A stretch of 64,000 nucleotides of DNA, taken from Haematococcus lacustris. Its lineage: Eukaryota; Chlorophyta; Chlorophyceae; Chlamydomonadales; Haematococcaceae. Shown piece after piece: positions 42,201 through 53,849 of the stretch. Below the pieces are notes generated by a model. It saw nothing but the letters and a program-made list of their open reading frames with translations. It did no database searches and was not told where the DNA came from. The first letter of the stretch is position 1. Each line of letters starts with the position of its first letter. Where the stretch lies: assembly GCA_030144725.1 (NCBI GenBank), contig JASKMD010000006.1:9744806-9808805 (forward strand). The letters are read 5' to 3'. A program made the position numbers and the translations under genes.

Positions 42201-43383
42201 CGAGGGCGGGCAGGCAGGAGGGCTGTTGGAAGGTGCTGCCTTTAGAAGCAGGTGTGGGGAGCATGCGGCATCAGGCGCAGGGGCAGCAGGCAGGGGGGCA
42301 GCGGACACGGGGGCAGCGGGGGCTGGTTGGCAGGGGCATGGGTGTGCGAATCAACAGATACGCTCTAGGCAGGGCAGGCTGCTCTGCTCCACCCTCCCCA
42401 CCTTGACTCGCTACCATGCCACCACCCACTGGGTCAGGGCGGGTTAGGGGTGGGTCAAGGGCCTAAACCCTAACTCTGACCGACCCTAACACACCTGGCA
42501 GGCTGCTTTGAAGCGCTAGCTTGCAGGGCAGGTCTGGCAGCTCCCCCAGCTGCAGCAGGCACCCACGTGCGGCATCCGCCACCCGCAGGTCGTCCCAGGC
42601 GGTGTAAGGCTGCAGCCAGCAGGCAGCACCTCCCAGCACCCTCACCCTCACAATGAACACCAAACAGGCATGATGGGTTGTTTGACCACTTTGACCACTC
42701 TTGCCCTTCCTCAGTCCAAACATAGCCAAACCCCTCCCTCCCTCCTCTACCCCTTCCACCAACACAACAGTACACAATCCCTCTTCGCTTCTGTACCCAC
42801 CCCTGCTTAATACTATTTTTACTCCTATATACAGCATCCCTTCGCCCATCCCACCAACACAGAAGCCCCTGGCCTCCCCTAGACTTTCCACCCTGCCCCA
42901 CCCACAACCCACCTTACCCTGCCCCACCCACAACCCACCCTACCCTGCCCCACCCACAACCCACCCTACCCTGCCCCACCCACAACCCACCCTACCCCTT
43001 CCCTAGGCCTTCCACCCTGCCCCACCCTGCCCCACCCTACCCCATGATCATATCTCTGATCCACGACACAGGCCCCCTCCCTCCATTCCACCAACACAGA
43101 CACCCCTGGCCTTCCCTTGACCCTGCCCCACCCACTGCCCTGTCCCCTAGCAGGAGAAGGTAGGGGGAGGTGGACGCGCACCAGCAGTGTCTCTAGGCAG
43201 TCCGCTGCCAGCAGTGCGGGCCGCAGGTCCGGCAGCCGTGCAAAGTTGAGCAGCGCGCGCACCAGCCACAGTGCGACCTGGGGCTGGGAACCGTGCTTGT
43301 TGCGCAGAGCACCCAACAGCATGGCAGGGATCTGCACCAACATTGCCACCAGGGGGTCATCAACAGGTGTGGGCGGTTTGAGT

Positions 43384-43447
<64 letters not shown>

Positions 43448-46400
43448 TCGGTGCAATGGCAGGCAAGCATTCGCCCACCACGGATGGGACCCAAGCTGAG
43501 GTATGCTGTCGAGCAGTCCAGCCTGGAGCCAGCGGCGTGACCAGCCAGTGCGGGGCCTGATGTGGTGCCAGCAGGTGCCCCTATGCCAGCCCCCACTAGC
43601 CCCACGCAGCCAGGCTGGCATCCCACCTTCTTGTCCGCCAGGCGGCGCGCATAGGTGGGTGACCTCGCCAAGCACTGCACTGTGAGGGCAGCTGGCTCCA
43701 GCATGAAGGGCCAGGCGGTGGTGGAGGAGATGACGAAGCGGCCGTCCCGGCAGGCGTCACGCATTACTCGCTCCATCATGCCTGCAGCGAGCAGGTAAAC
43801 AGGCGGGCTGACCGGCAGATGGACAGGCCAGCACCAGGTGGGTGGTGCAGCAGGAAGGCAGGTGCACCAGCTGGTGGGCAGACATCCCTCCCTGCCCCTG
43901 CCTCTGACTACCCCTCCCCTCCCCTCCTCTACCCTACCCTCCACCCCCTGCCCCTGTCCACCCCTCCCTCCTGTGCCAGCAGGCGGGATATTAAGCAAGG
44001 GACTAGGCTGGTGAGCCAGCTGTTGTGAAAACAGTAAGATAGGGGCAGGTCAGGGCATCCCCTGTGCCCCTCCCTCACCCCCATGCCCACTGCCCCTCTC
44101 CACCCCTCCCTCCCCCATCCCCTCCCCCATCCTCCTCTCTGCCCCTCCCACTGGATCTCACCTGGCAGGTCATGCTTGTCAAGCAAGGCCAGCGCCTGCC
44201 TAGCACCTGCCGCAGCCTCTGCTGCCCCGCCGCCTTGGGCTGAGGAGGTCAAGATCTCGTCAGACGCCACCAGGCCCAGGGTGATCAGGGCCAGCAGCCG
44301 GCGCACCTGCCAGCACGTGCAGTGGCTGTATATGAGGCACACAAATATCCGCCCACCCCGTTGGAAAAGTCAGAAAAGATACCACAAGGCAGAGGGCAAG
44401 GATGCGAGGAAAGCACTGGTTGAATACGTGGATAGTGGACGAGGAAAGCACTCGTTGTGTAAAGGACAAGACCTGTATCTATATAGGTAAACGTAAACTT
44501 GTATATTGTTATCAATGACACATCTATATATCTATCTATACATACCGTAGTGATACGCCTTGTTGGTGATACACTGATTTGGTGAAAACCCATCAGGGTG
44601 TATCACTACGGTATACAATGTATTTACATGCTGCATGGCATTGCTTGCAGCATGGGTAGTGGTCTCTTCCACCCAGTCACTGGCTTGGTGCCCCCTGTTG
44701 TCTGCTGTCCCTTGGCCCCAGCTTCAGCTCTAACCCTCCGTGTAGTCATGCTTGGCTTAGCTGCCCATCGTGCTGATGCTGGGTGGGTCCCTCCAGGTTG
44801 CTGTCGGCCTTACCTCATGCTGGGCGCCATCCATCTGTGGCGCCTGAGCCAGCACCTTGGCCATCAGCTGCACACACCCCTCCTGCAGTCAGCAGAGTGC
44901 CACTGTGCCACATGTGTGTCAAGGGCGTGTGCAATGTGATGTGATGGTCATGTAGTTGCAGCTGCTGCTCCTGCTGCTGATGGCTGCTACTGCTCAGTGC
45001 TGATGATGACAAACACTGTTGACAACCCATTTACTTGCTGATTAGTGCAGCTTAACATATGAGAGGAGTCCTATGAGCACGGAATGGTGGGTGCTGCAGC
45101 TGAATGTGGGGGGCAGCAGCAGGGGTGCTGGTTGCATGGCTGCCAGTCCACTGACCTGCTTCAGAGCAGAGTGCAGGGCTTCTGATCGCGCCAGGTTGAA
45201 CTGCAGGGACACCAACAGGTTGTCACGCAGGTTGTCACCCAGCATGCGGGCAAACCTGCATGGCATGGGGGCAAGGGCAGGAGGCACAAGCTCAGCTGAA
45301 TTCAGCTCAGCTGTCCCCCTTGCTCTCAACCACGCCCTACCATACCAGTTGACCTGATGCCGTGATGTGTTCAACGTTCAACACAGCATGAGTGGCCAGT
45401 GTGGTATGTAAAGAGGTAGGGTTCAGTAAAGAGGCAGCAGGAGTGTGGTTGTGCTATGAACACGGTTGTGACGCGAGCGCTGCATTGGATGACGTGGCTG
45501 AGCCTCATCACGCCTGGACTTGAGCTGAGGCAAGGCCCTTGGTTGATGCATTGCTGCTGTAGTTGTTGCACGGCACAGCCACAGTATGTCAGGCGAGACA
45601 CTAGTTCTGCTGGGGCCATGAGGTAGAATGAGGGGCCTTGCCTGATGTCTGCCAGAGGAGTGAGGGTGGGAGAGGCTGCTGGAGTGAGGAAGAGTGAGAG
45701 TGTGAGAGGTGGAGTGAGGCCTGGCTGTACCCACAGGTGCAGGGCTCCAATGTCACGCAGCTTGAGGCGTGCGCCGTCATAGTCACGCACCACCTCCTTC
45801 ATCAGCTCCAGCGCCCCGGTCTCATGGTGCAGCAATGGCTGCACGTGGGCACATGGAGGGGCTAGTGGAGGGGCAGGTGGAGGGGCAGGTGGAGGGGCAG
45901 GTGGAGGCGCAGGTGGAGGGGCAGGTGGAGGGGCAGGTGGAGGGTAGCCATTAGTGAACCTGACCATGACAGCCACCTGCTCACTACTTGAATCTACCAA
46001 CCACCAACACTGGCCATGCCACGTCACAGGCTGCAGGCCATGGGGTGCAGGCCACAGGTTACCGGCTGCGAGCTGCTAACAAGGTTCCCTGCAGCAATAG
46101 CTTCGAAGACTGTGCAACAGAGAGCCGCAGTGGAGGTCGAGCTGGCCTGCCTACCCACCTGCAGCAATGGATTCGAAGACTGTGCAAAGCTGGCATAGCG
46201 GGAGGGGCTGAGCTGGGGAAGCATGAAGGAGGACTGCAGCTGCAGCGAGCCACGCTCGCCCCCAGCCCCCTCCGCCCCTCCCTGCAGCCCTGTGTCTGAC
46301 AAGCTCAAGTCCTCCGCCTCCTCAGCTGCTGCCAAGGCCGCATCCACGGCGTGCTGCAAGCCGGATGCCTCCTCTTGCATGGAGGGGCTGTCGGCGTCGT

Positions 46401-49400
46401 TGCTGGCGGAGGCTGCCATGATGGCGGCGCGCTGTAGGGCCTTGGCGGCTGCCCGCTGCGCATTGTAGTAGCTGCCCATGCCCTGGAGCAGGGCCTGTGG
46501 TGGGCAGGGTTAGGAGGACAAGGGGAGGCTTGGGGTGCAGGCGCAGGAACTGGGCCAAGCAGCCAGGCAGCCTTACAAGGCAAGCTGGGGTGGGGTGGTA
46601 GTGTGTGCAGGGGTGGTAGGAGCAAGAGAGGCAGTGGTGGAGGTTGGCATGGCATCACAGTGTAGAGGTAGAGGTCTGAGAAACACTGAGCCTGACCAGT
46701 GCCTGGCAGTCAGAGAGGGCAGTCAGGGCCAGGTTGCATATAGGTGGCATGGTGAGCCTGGCACCCACCCCTCCACTCCCCATATCTGCTGCCGCCTCAA
46801 ACTGCACCGGCCACAACACACTCCCCGCCCCACCGCCCCTCCTGCTGGACCTGGGGGGCAGAGGGGGGCACTCCATGAAAAGCTAGAGGGGTGTATGCAT
46901 GTGGCACACGTGACGCTGCGCTCACCCCTTCCCTGCCCCTACCTGCTGCCAACCTGCACAGTCCAAAGCACCCTCCAGCCCCCCTCCTCCCCTTTTCCCA
47001 CCTGGCACGTGCCATGCACAAACAGCGCGTCAATGTTGTGGTAGCTGAGGGGTCGGCTGTTGACCAGCGGCTTGAGGCCGGCCAGCTCATGCATGAGCAG
47101 CGAGGCGCGCTGCAGGCGCTCCAGCAGGCGGTCAGGCCCCCTGGGGGTGCTGGCCACCTCGTTGCCAGCGGCCTCACCTGGGGCAGGCAGGGAGGGGGGA
47201 GCAGCAGGCAGCCAGGCAATAGGAGGGGGGGTGTAGGAGAGGGGGAAGAAGGTAGCACCCTTCGCATGAGGGAGGGATATAGGGGCAGGCAGGCAGGGAA
47301 GGAGACGAGCAGGCTGCTAGGAGGCATAGGCCAGCAGCCTCATGTGGGCCAAGGTAATGTAGGAGCTCAGGAGGAGAGTAGGGCAGGGGCTATGCCACAG
47401 GGAAGCATTGAGAGGCCTGGGCTCACAGGCTGCCAGACGTAATACATAAATTACTATCCATTACATACTGATATGCCAGACGAGGCGCATTAAACCTTGA
47501 GTCTTTAGGTATGTGTAGTACTGCCGATGCCGATGTGATGATGGTGATGATGGGAGGACGCTGGCGCAGCCTGGGCACAGTGCCTTACCTGCACTGCTGG
47601 CAGCAGGGCCCTGCAGGCCTGGGCTGCCCAGTGCTGCTGCCGGGCCCGCTGCCTTCACCCGAGGAATGGCAGCGGCTTGGGGCTTGCTCTGGTTGGCCAG
47701 CAGCAGCAGCGTGAGCCCAGTGGCCGCATGACCCACCTAGGCAGGAGGCAGGGGCGCAGGCACCAGGCACCTATGCTACTCACTGAGGTGATGATGGTGC
47801 TGGTGCTGCTGCTCAGGTGATGCCCACTAAGGTTCTGGTGCTCAGGCAATGCAAAGGGCAGGTGGTCATGGTGATGGAGTGGCAGGATGATGGAGTGGCA
47901 TGGTAATGATAGTGCTCAGGTAATGCCTATTGGGAATGCCTACTAAGGTGATGGTGCTGGTGATAAATAGAGGATAGAGTGGCTGGATGGCACCAAAACA
48001 CCGCAGGCAGCAGGCGGCATGATGACAGTTGACACGCTGGGTGGCCCAGCCCCTGTGTAGGGGCAAACCTTAATGCAGCAGCAGCATACCCTGATAAGCA
48101 AGTGCCACCCTGAGCTGTGTGCCCTACAGTGTACCCTGCATCACGATGAGCCCTACCTCTACCTGACCGCTCCCCTGCAACATGCTCCTTAACGGGCATG
48201 CCACTTGCCCCTGGTTGCCTGGCTCCCGGCCCTCACGGCAAGCACTAGGGAAACCACCAAGCCAGGTGTGAGCCCTGCACTCCTCCTTGAGGCGGCTGTC
48301 TTACCATGGTCACCAGCTGGGAGGTGAGCTCGTACTGCTCGCTCTCAGGAGGGGCGTGCTGCCAGTGTGGGCTGCTGAGCCGCTTGTCCGCCTCCTGGCC
48401 GTCCCCCTCAACGGCCTCGTCATACCTGCAGCAGGCCACCAGCAGCAGGGGCGGCAGCAACCCTACACCTTCATAGGGGGGTGGGGTTGCAATAGGGTGG
48501 AGCAGGGAAGGTGAAACAGGGTGCACAAGATAGGGCACAAGCTGAGCAAGTGGAAGCAAGTGGGCAGGGAGATCTGCAGGGAGAAGGGCAGAGACCCAGA
48601 GTATGATTCGAGCCGTGCTCGTCACCATTATCATTATAAACACGGGCTTCATGAGCATCATCAGCACATGGCACATGCAAGCATTAAGGTAGGTGAGTGG
48701 GACAGCATGCGACAGGACTCTCGCCGTTGCATTGCCCTGGATAGCCTTGTTGCTTGAGTACAGGGCAGGGAGGAGTAAGGCACAGGGCGCTAGGTGCATG
48801 GGGCACTAGGTGCATGGGGCACAAGATGCATGGTACACAAGGTGCCGGGGGCACAAGGTGCATGGGGCAATAGGTGCATGGGGCGTGGCAGGTACACACC
48901 GTATGAGCGACAGCTTGTACAGGGCCTGGCAGAAGTTGCGGGAGGCTTCCACATCATGGTCTAGCCCCGCCATCAGCTGCTCCACCACCTGCAGCATGTC
49001 ACCCAGCATCAGCAGCAGCTGCACGTCTGCCCAACCTTAAAACGGCATGCCACCACCGACAACCACACGCTGCAGCCAGTAACCTGCAGCTGGAGACTGC
49101 TAGCAGGAAGTCGGTGGTGCAAGACTAGGAGTGCATGCAGTGGCCGGTTGTTGTTTTTGGCACAGAGCGGGACAATGCCCGCCGCATGCAAGCCCGTAGC
49201 TCGCGCTTACCGGTTCGACCTCCCGGAGTGACTCCGCCGCCTGAGCGGGCCGGCCTCCGTATGCTGCTGACAAGGAGGATGACACGGTGAGGTCCGCCAG
49301 AAGGGCTGCGGCAGCTGCGGCTGTTGACTCGGGTGCGCCGTCGCCCTTGCCCCAGCCGCCTTGCCCCCCAAAGGCCTCACTGGACAGAGCGACCGAGCGC

Positions 49401-52400
49401 AAGCGACTGGGCACACCCTCAGCGTCCGCGGCTTCTGCCGCGGCTGGGGGTATGCTTTGTGAGTTTTCGGTGACCAGGAGCTTGCGCAGGGCAGACAGCG
49501 CTGCGTCCTGTCTCTCAGGCACGTGCTGCGCGGTGTCCAGTTGCTTCACCAGGTGAGATATGACCTGCAAGCAGTCACACTCGCACTCACACTTGCGCTC
49601 CTCTCCTAATGAGACAGCTTCTGTGAGCACTGAACAAGAAAGTACCCAGCTCCCTGACATCTGAAGCTGCTCTGTGCACAGCTTGGTGGAGGTGTTAGCG
49701 ACATCCTCCCACCACTGCATCCATCTTTCCCTTTGCCTTCCACATGAACCGTCTATTGAACCCAGCACATGCACCGTCTATTGAACCGTTACAGCACCGT
49801 CTATTGAACCGTTTATTGAACCCAGCACATGCTCAGCCAAATGTTGTGCCCTCCCCTCTATTCATCCTTCAAGTCTTGTGTCTGACACTGGCACTCTACT
49901 CGTGGCCCATGACTTCCCAATGAATGCAATCCTAGCCTCAGCTGGCTCTCCAGGCCTGTGTGTTCACCCGTCAGCACAGCCATGGCCAGAACAGGCTCCC
50001 CAGGACCCAGCGGACCCAGCAGAGGCTAACACGGGGCACAAACCTGGTGCAGTAGGCGGGGCACCTGAGCCGTCAGGCCTGGCGCCAGGCTGCCTTCAGG
50101 GGCAGCAGCCAGCCGCTCCAGCATTGCACACGCTGAGTCTGCCACCGCCTTGCTGATGGACGCACCCTCGGCAGCAGCCACAGCCTCCGGGCTCTTGCCT
50201 GGACTGCTGCCAGGGGACCGGGTCAGCAGGCCTGCAGAAGCCCCAGGCGTAACAGCCAAGCGGCTAAGGCATTGCAGTACTGGCATGCTGCTTGGTGAGT
50301 TGGAGTGTGGTATCAACAATGCAGGCTTGCATGGACCACAGGTGGTAAAGCTGGTGTACATGGAGTTGTAGCCATGAGTTAGGGTCTGAGTGGTTGCCTG
50401 CCTGCCTGGCATACGCTAGTTGAGTGAATGGCTGGCAGTTCCACTCCACAAGAGACCGGGACAGCACCAGGTGCGTTGCTTGACCTCTCTTCCAGCAGAG
50501 GGTGTACACTGCCTGCCTCACCCCAGACCTACCTGCCTGGCCACAGACCTACCTGCCTGCCTGGCCACAGACCTACCTGCCTGCCTGGCCACAGACCTAC
50601 CTGCCTGCCTGGCCACAGACCTACCTGCCTGCCTGGCCACAGACCTACCTGCCTGCCTGGCCACAGACCTACCTGCCTGCCTGGCCACAGACCTACCTGC
50701 CTGCCTGGCCACAGACCTACCTGCCTGCCTGGCCACAGACCTACCTGCCTGCCTGGCCACAGACCTACCTGCCTGCCTGGCCACAGACCTACCTGGCATG
50801 GCGCCATGCAATGTGTGGTGATGGCAGCTGTACACCTAGGCTGACACCTGGGCCTCTGGCTGCTTATCTTGCCTCCCTTCAGCTGCTCAGCCTTGCCCGC
50901 TGCCCATGCATTGTGGGCCATGCTTGCGCCATGCCTGAGCCTCACTGCCAGGTGAAGTGCGGGTCAGGGATTGTGGCCTGGGGCTGGAGGTAGGGGCCTG
51001 AGGCGGAGGCGTCTAGGATGCAGCAGGTCAGAGGGAGGATCAGGTGGCTGGCCTGCTGTTGGTGGCTGGCCTGCTGTTGGTGGCTGGCCTGCTGTTGGTG
51101 GCTGGCCTGCTGTTGGTGGCTGGCCTGCTGTTGGTGCCAGCCTGTGGAACCATGCAGGGCCACTAGAGGAAAGGTGGAATGGTGTACAGTGCCAGCGCTG
51201 CCCACCTGCCAGTGCATCAAACACGCCTGCCTCCGCCATGCAGCTGATGCCAGGCTCCACCACCTTGTTGTGGTCGTCCCAGGCCAGCTCCCTCACCGCC
51301 ATCAGGGCGTCACCTAGGCAGGGGTGCGGCCGGTCAGCCCGCAAGATGGAGGCGCAGGTGGAGGCGATGCTGCGCAGGAAGGCTGCGAGGTCAAGGTCCT
51401 CCTTTTGGGTGGAGCTCAGACACACCTGGCACACAGCAGCAGCAGCACCGCTGGCAGACTTGAGAAAACGCATGACTGTCACTCTACTGGCTACTAGGCC
51501 AATTGTGGTGGCAGCAGCAATGGTGGTGGCAGCAGCAGTGGTGGTGGCAGCAGCAAGGGTGGCAGCAGCATTGGTGGCAGCAGCAATGGTGGCAGCAGCA
51601 ATGGTGGTGGCAGCAGCAGTGGTGGTGGCAGCAGCAGTGGTGGTGGTGCCGGCAGCAGCAGGAGTGGTGATTGTGACAGCCTCAACACCAGCAGCAGCAC
51701 TGGCAGAGAAGCGATGTCACACACCACTGTCACTATACTGCCTGCTGTGCCAGCTACGGTGCTTTGATGAGGTGCCCGGCTGCAGACCTGCCCTATGCTT
51801 GTCAGCCTCTGGGCCTGCCGATGTCCTGCTGCTACTTGGTAGTGGCAGCAGCAGCGGTAGTGCCAGCAGTGGGTGGCACCTACTTGTCCTAAAGAGTCGA
51901 TGCTGAGCTGGCCATGGCAGCAGCTGATCTGCAGTGGCTGACACAGCTTCCTGGCATGCTGTTGGGATCGCTGCTGCTGGCAGGAGGCGCACCACCAGCT
52001 GCCTCGCACTGGGGGCTGGGGTACGCCAGCATTGGTTATGCAGGGATCAGACTGACTGGACGTAGTATGTGGAGGATTCTGCTGCTGCTACTGCTGCTGC
52101 ACACAGGGGGTTAGCCTGTGACCCCCTGCCATCATCCACCATCATTTGCCGACACTGCCAGGCGTCGTGGCAGTCAGGCTGGCGCTGCTACACTGCTGCT
52201 CCTGTCTGCTCAACCATCACGGCAGGGCCGCCCCGCCCTGCCTCCACCTCCATGCCACTGCACCAGGCAGGAGGCACTCCCCGCCCGCACCTGCATGCGT
52301 TGAAGCAGGTAGGTCACACCTTCCAGGCTGCTGCTGGTAACACTGGCATCATCCGGATCCAAGGCGCGGGGCACCAGGCCGGCTATGGCGCCCAGCAGCT

Positions 52401-53849
52401 GTGAGTCCCGGGCCTCCTGTGGGATGTCCGGGCAGGCTGGCAGGGTGGGCAGGCTGGCAGGGTGGGCAGGCTGGCAGGGTGGGCAGGCTGGCAGGGTGGG
52501 CAGGCTGGCAGGGTGGGCAGGCAGGCAGGGTGGGCAGGCTGGCAGGGTGGGCAGGCTGGCAGGGTGGGCAGGCTGGCAGGGTGGGCAGGCTGGCAGGGTG
52601 GGCAGGCAGGCAGGGTGGGCAGGCAGGCAGGCAGGGTGGGCAGGCAGGCAGGGGGGCATGTGTGCAGCACAGGCCAGCCAGAGCAAAGGTAGGGGCTACA
52701 CCTGACTGGGCCTGCAAGCTGGCTTTGGGATGGTGACTAGTATTCTGACCCCAGCCATTGACAGCATACAGATGTCCAGACAGGCAACCCTGTCCTCCAT
52801 ACACAGGCTGAGTTTAGTGGGCTTCTAAGGGTGTAGTAGCACCCTGAATTGATTGACAGCTGAGGGGTGTCATGTACCCACAGTCGCGATATGTCTGGAG
52901 GCTAAGCTGTCTTGCGTAGTGGTGCACTCAGGCTGTTAACGTTGGTCCATGTCTGCTCGCATTTGCATTGCCTGCCTGCCTGCCCGCCCTGCCCTCCTGC
53001 CCGGACCTCCAGCAGCAGGCCCGAGGCTCGCAGCTGCTAGGCGCCATAGCCGGCCTGGTGCCCCGTGCCTTAATAACCCGAGTGATGACAGTGTGACCAG
53101 CTGCAGCCTGGACTCCTGCTTGCCTGCACTGCTCCCTTGTCCATGCTGCTGGTGGAGCCCACTTCGTACATCAGCCGTCGGGTCAGCACCAGTGCCTTGA
53201 GCCGAATGGGCTCGGAGGAGGTGCTGCTTACCAGCGTGCCCAGCACAGCCAGGCCACCCTGGGCTTGCAGCACAGGCCTGAAGTCGGAGGCTGTGTCCCG
53301 CTGCCAGATGAGCTCACCTGTGGTGCCAGGTGCAGCATGGCGCCCTGTGAGTACTGCATAAGCGCTGGGGCATGCTACTGCTGCAGGCTGTGTAGTAAGA
53401 GGGTTGATAGAGGCGTCTTTTCAGCTGAGCTCCACCTACCCAATGCAGCTAGAGCAGCTACTTGTAGTGCCTGGCCCAGCGGCAGGAGCAGCGCCTCAGC
53501 AGCAAGTCCTTTGACGGGAACAAGCTGTGAGTCTGGCACAGACTTGCCTGACAGGAATGACAGCAGTTTCTGCAATGCACCAAAGTGGGTCGGGCAGCTA
53601 TTGCTCAAGTGAGCTGAGGCATTGAGTTGGCGGAGAAGAGAATGGGCCCAGTGATCCCTTTTAGCGTACCTGAACGAGGCCCATTTGCAGCATAAGGTCA
53701 AGCACCTCCGTGCAGTCATCGCTGCGCTTGGTGAGTGCAGTCAATTCGTCAAGGCCTTTTTTATTTTCCAGCCCATTATCGCTGTCGAGCTTGGACAGCG
53801 CCGCTATGAGCCGGGCGCTGGCCACGCCGTCCAAGGCCTCAATATTCAT
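37006..53849 (-). CDS. ARM-repeat / TIR-domain protein with C-terminal coiled coil (SARM1-like architecture)
   Basis: Twenty-seven exons in order: 53849-53670, 53569-53440, 53344-53124, 52416-52291, 51425-51206, 50231-50044, 49564-49211, 49018-48900, 48425-48305, 47736-47589, 47177-47002, 46494-46159, 45838-45735, 45255-45156, 44882-44814, 44306-44162, 43781-43627, 43331-43182, 42609-42495, 42322-42002, 41376-41305, 40816-40723, 40205-40098, 39769-38923, 38535-38161, 37672-37565, 37401-37006. All phases agree; total 1825 aa. Residues ~1-1050 are armadillo-like helices (e.g. GGLAVLGTLVSSTSSEPIRL). A Pro/Ala linker leads into a TIR domain (~1127-1250): DVLISYKRQDAHAFARML, DLSDVRQVVSRCRNLVVVLT, TSPRCLEEMEAAV. 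The Glu in CLEEM aligns with the NADase Glu of SARM1 and plant TIRs. Then follow Ser/Pro/Gln-rich stretches with coiled coils (EVSSLRDSLAAQVASSTQKV). SARM1 ARM repeats restrain a TIR that cleaves NAD+; the same logic here is an inference. No SAM domain is seen. Exon 3 uses a GC donor. Confidence 0.87.
39903..40015. repeat. 10-bp satellite (CCAGGTCAGG) in the ARM-TIR gene
   Basis: About 11 tandem copies lie in the intron between exons 40098 and 39769. Confidence 0.95.
43383..43446. repeat. GGCA tetranucleotide run
   Basis: About 16 units of GGCA next to the acceptor side of ARM-TIR exon 43331-43182 (intron). Confidence 0.95.
43505..43570 (+). mobile_element. Short Fanzor zinc-ribbon fragment in an ARM-TIR intron
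   Basis: The plus strand reads WSQRRDQPVRGLMWC, the same segment as in the intron-9 copy but in the opposite orientation. It lies between ARM-TIR exons 43781-43627 and 43331-43182. Confidence 0.65.
44542..44614. repeat. Perfect-looking hairpin, 18-bp arms
   Basis: ATACCGTAGTGATACGCC (44542-44559) pairs with the complement at 44596-44614, with about a 36-nt loop, in an AT-rich intron of the ARM-TIR gene. One G-T type difference is present in the stem. Confidence 0.75.
50521..50795. repeat. 24-bp minisatellite in an ARM-TIR intron
   Basis: About 11 near-perfect units of CTGCCTGGCCACAGACCTAC plus CTGC. The repeated peptide frames on both strands are artefacts. Confidence 0.95.
51046..51660. 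repeat. 18-bp (GGTGGCTGGCCTGCTGTT) and GGTGGCAGCAGCA satellites
   Basis: Five copies of the 18-bp unit (51046-51135) lie on the 3' side of ARM-TIR exon 51425-51206. An irregular GGTGGCAGCAGCA array (51500-51660) lies on its 5' side. Confidence 0.9.
52433..52650. repeat. 17-bp minisatellite (GGCAGGGTGGGCAGGCT)
   Basis: About 12 units lie immediately upstream, on the gene's strand, of the acceptor of ARM-TIR exon 52416-52291. There it reads as a pyrimidine-rich CTGCC tract. Confidence 0.92.
52965..53113 (+). pseudogene. Inverted, decayed copy of ARM-TIR exon 4 in intron 3
   Basis: The plus strand at 53006-53113 matches the minus-strand exon at 52416-52291 (SQLLGAIAGLVPRAL conserved, then small deletions and stops). 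The match extends into the sequence upstream of the exon. Exon and copy form an inverted repeat of about 105 bp with a ~590-bp spacer. Confidence 0.85.

Noticed and set aside
50523..50795. CRISPR array
   Set aside because: The 24-bp units are contiguous with no spacers, and the genome is eukaryotic.
50428..50993. Regular 8-residue repeat proteins on both strands
   Set aside because: These are products of the 24-bp minisatellite in an ARM-TIR intron; repeats on both strands at once argue against coding.
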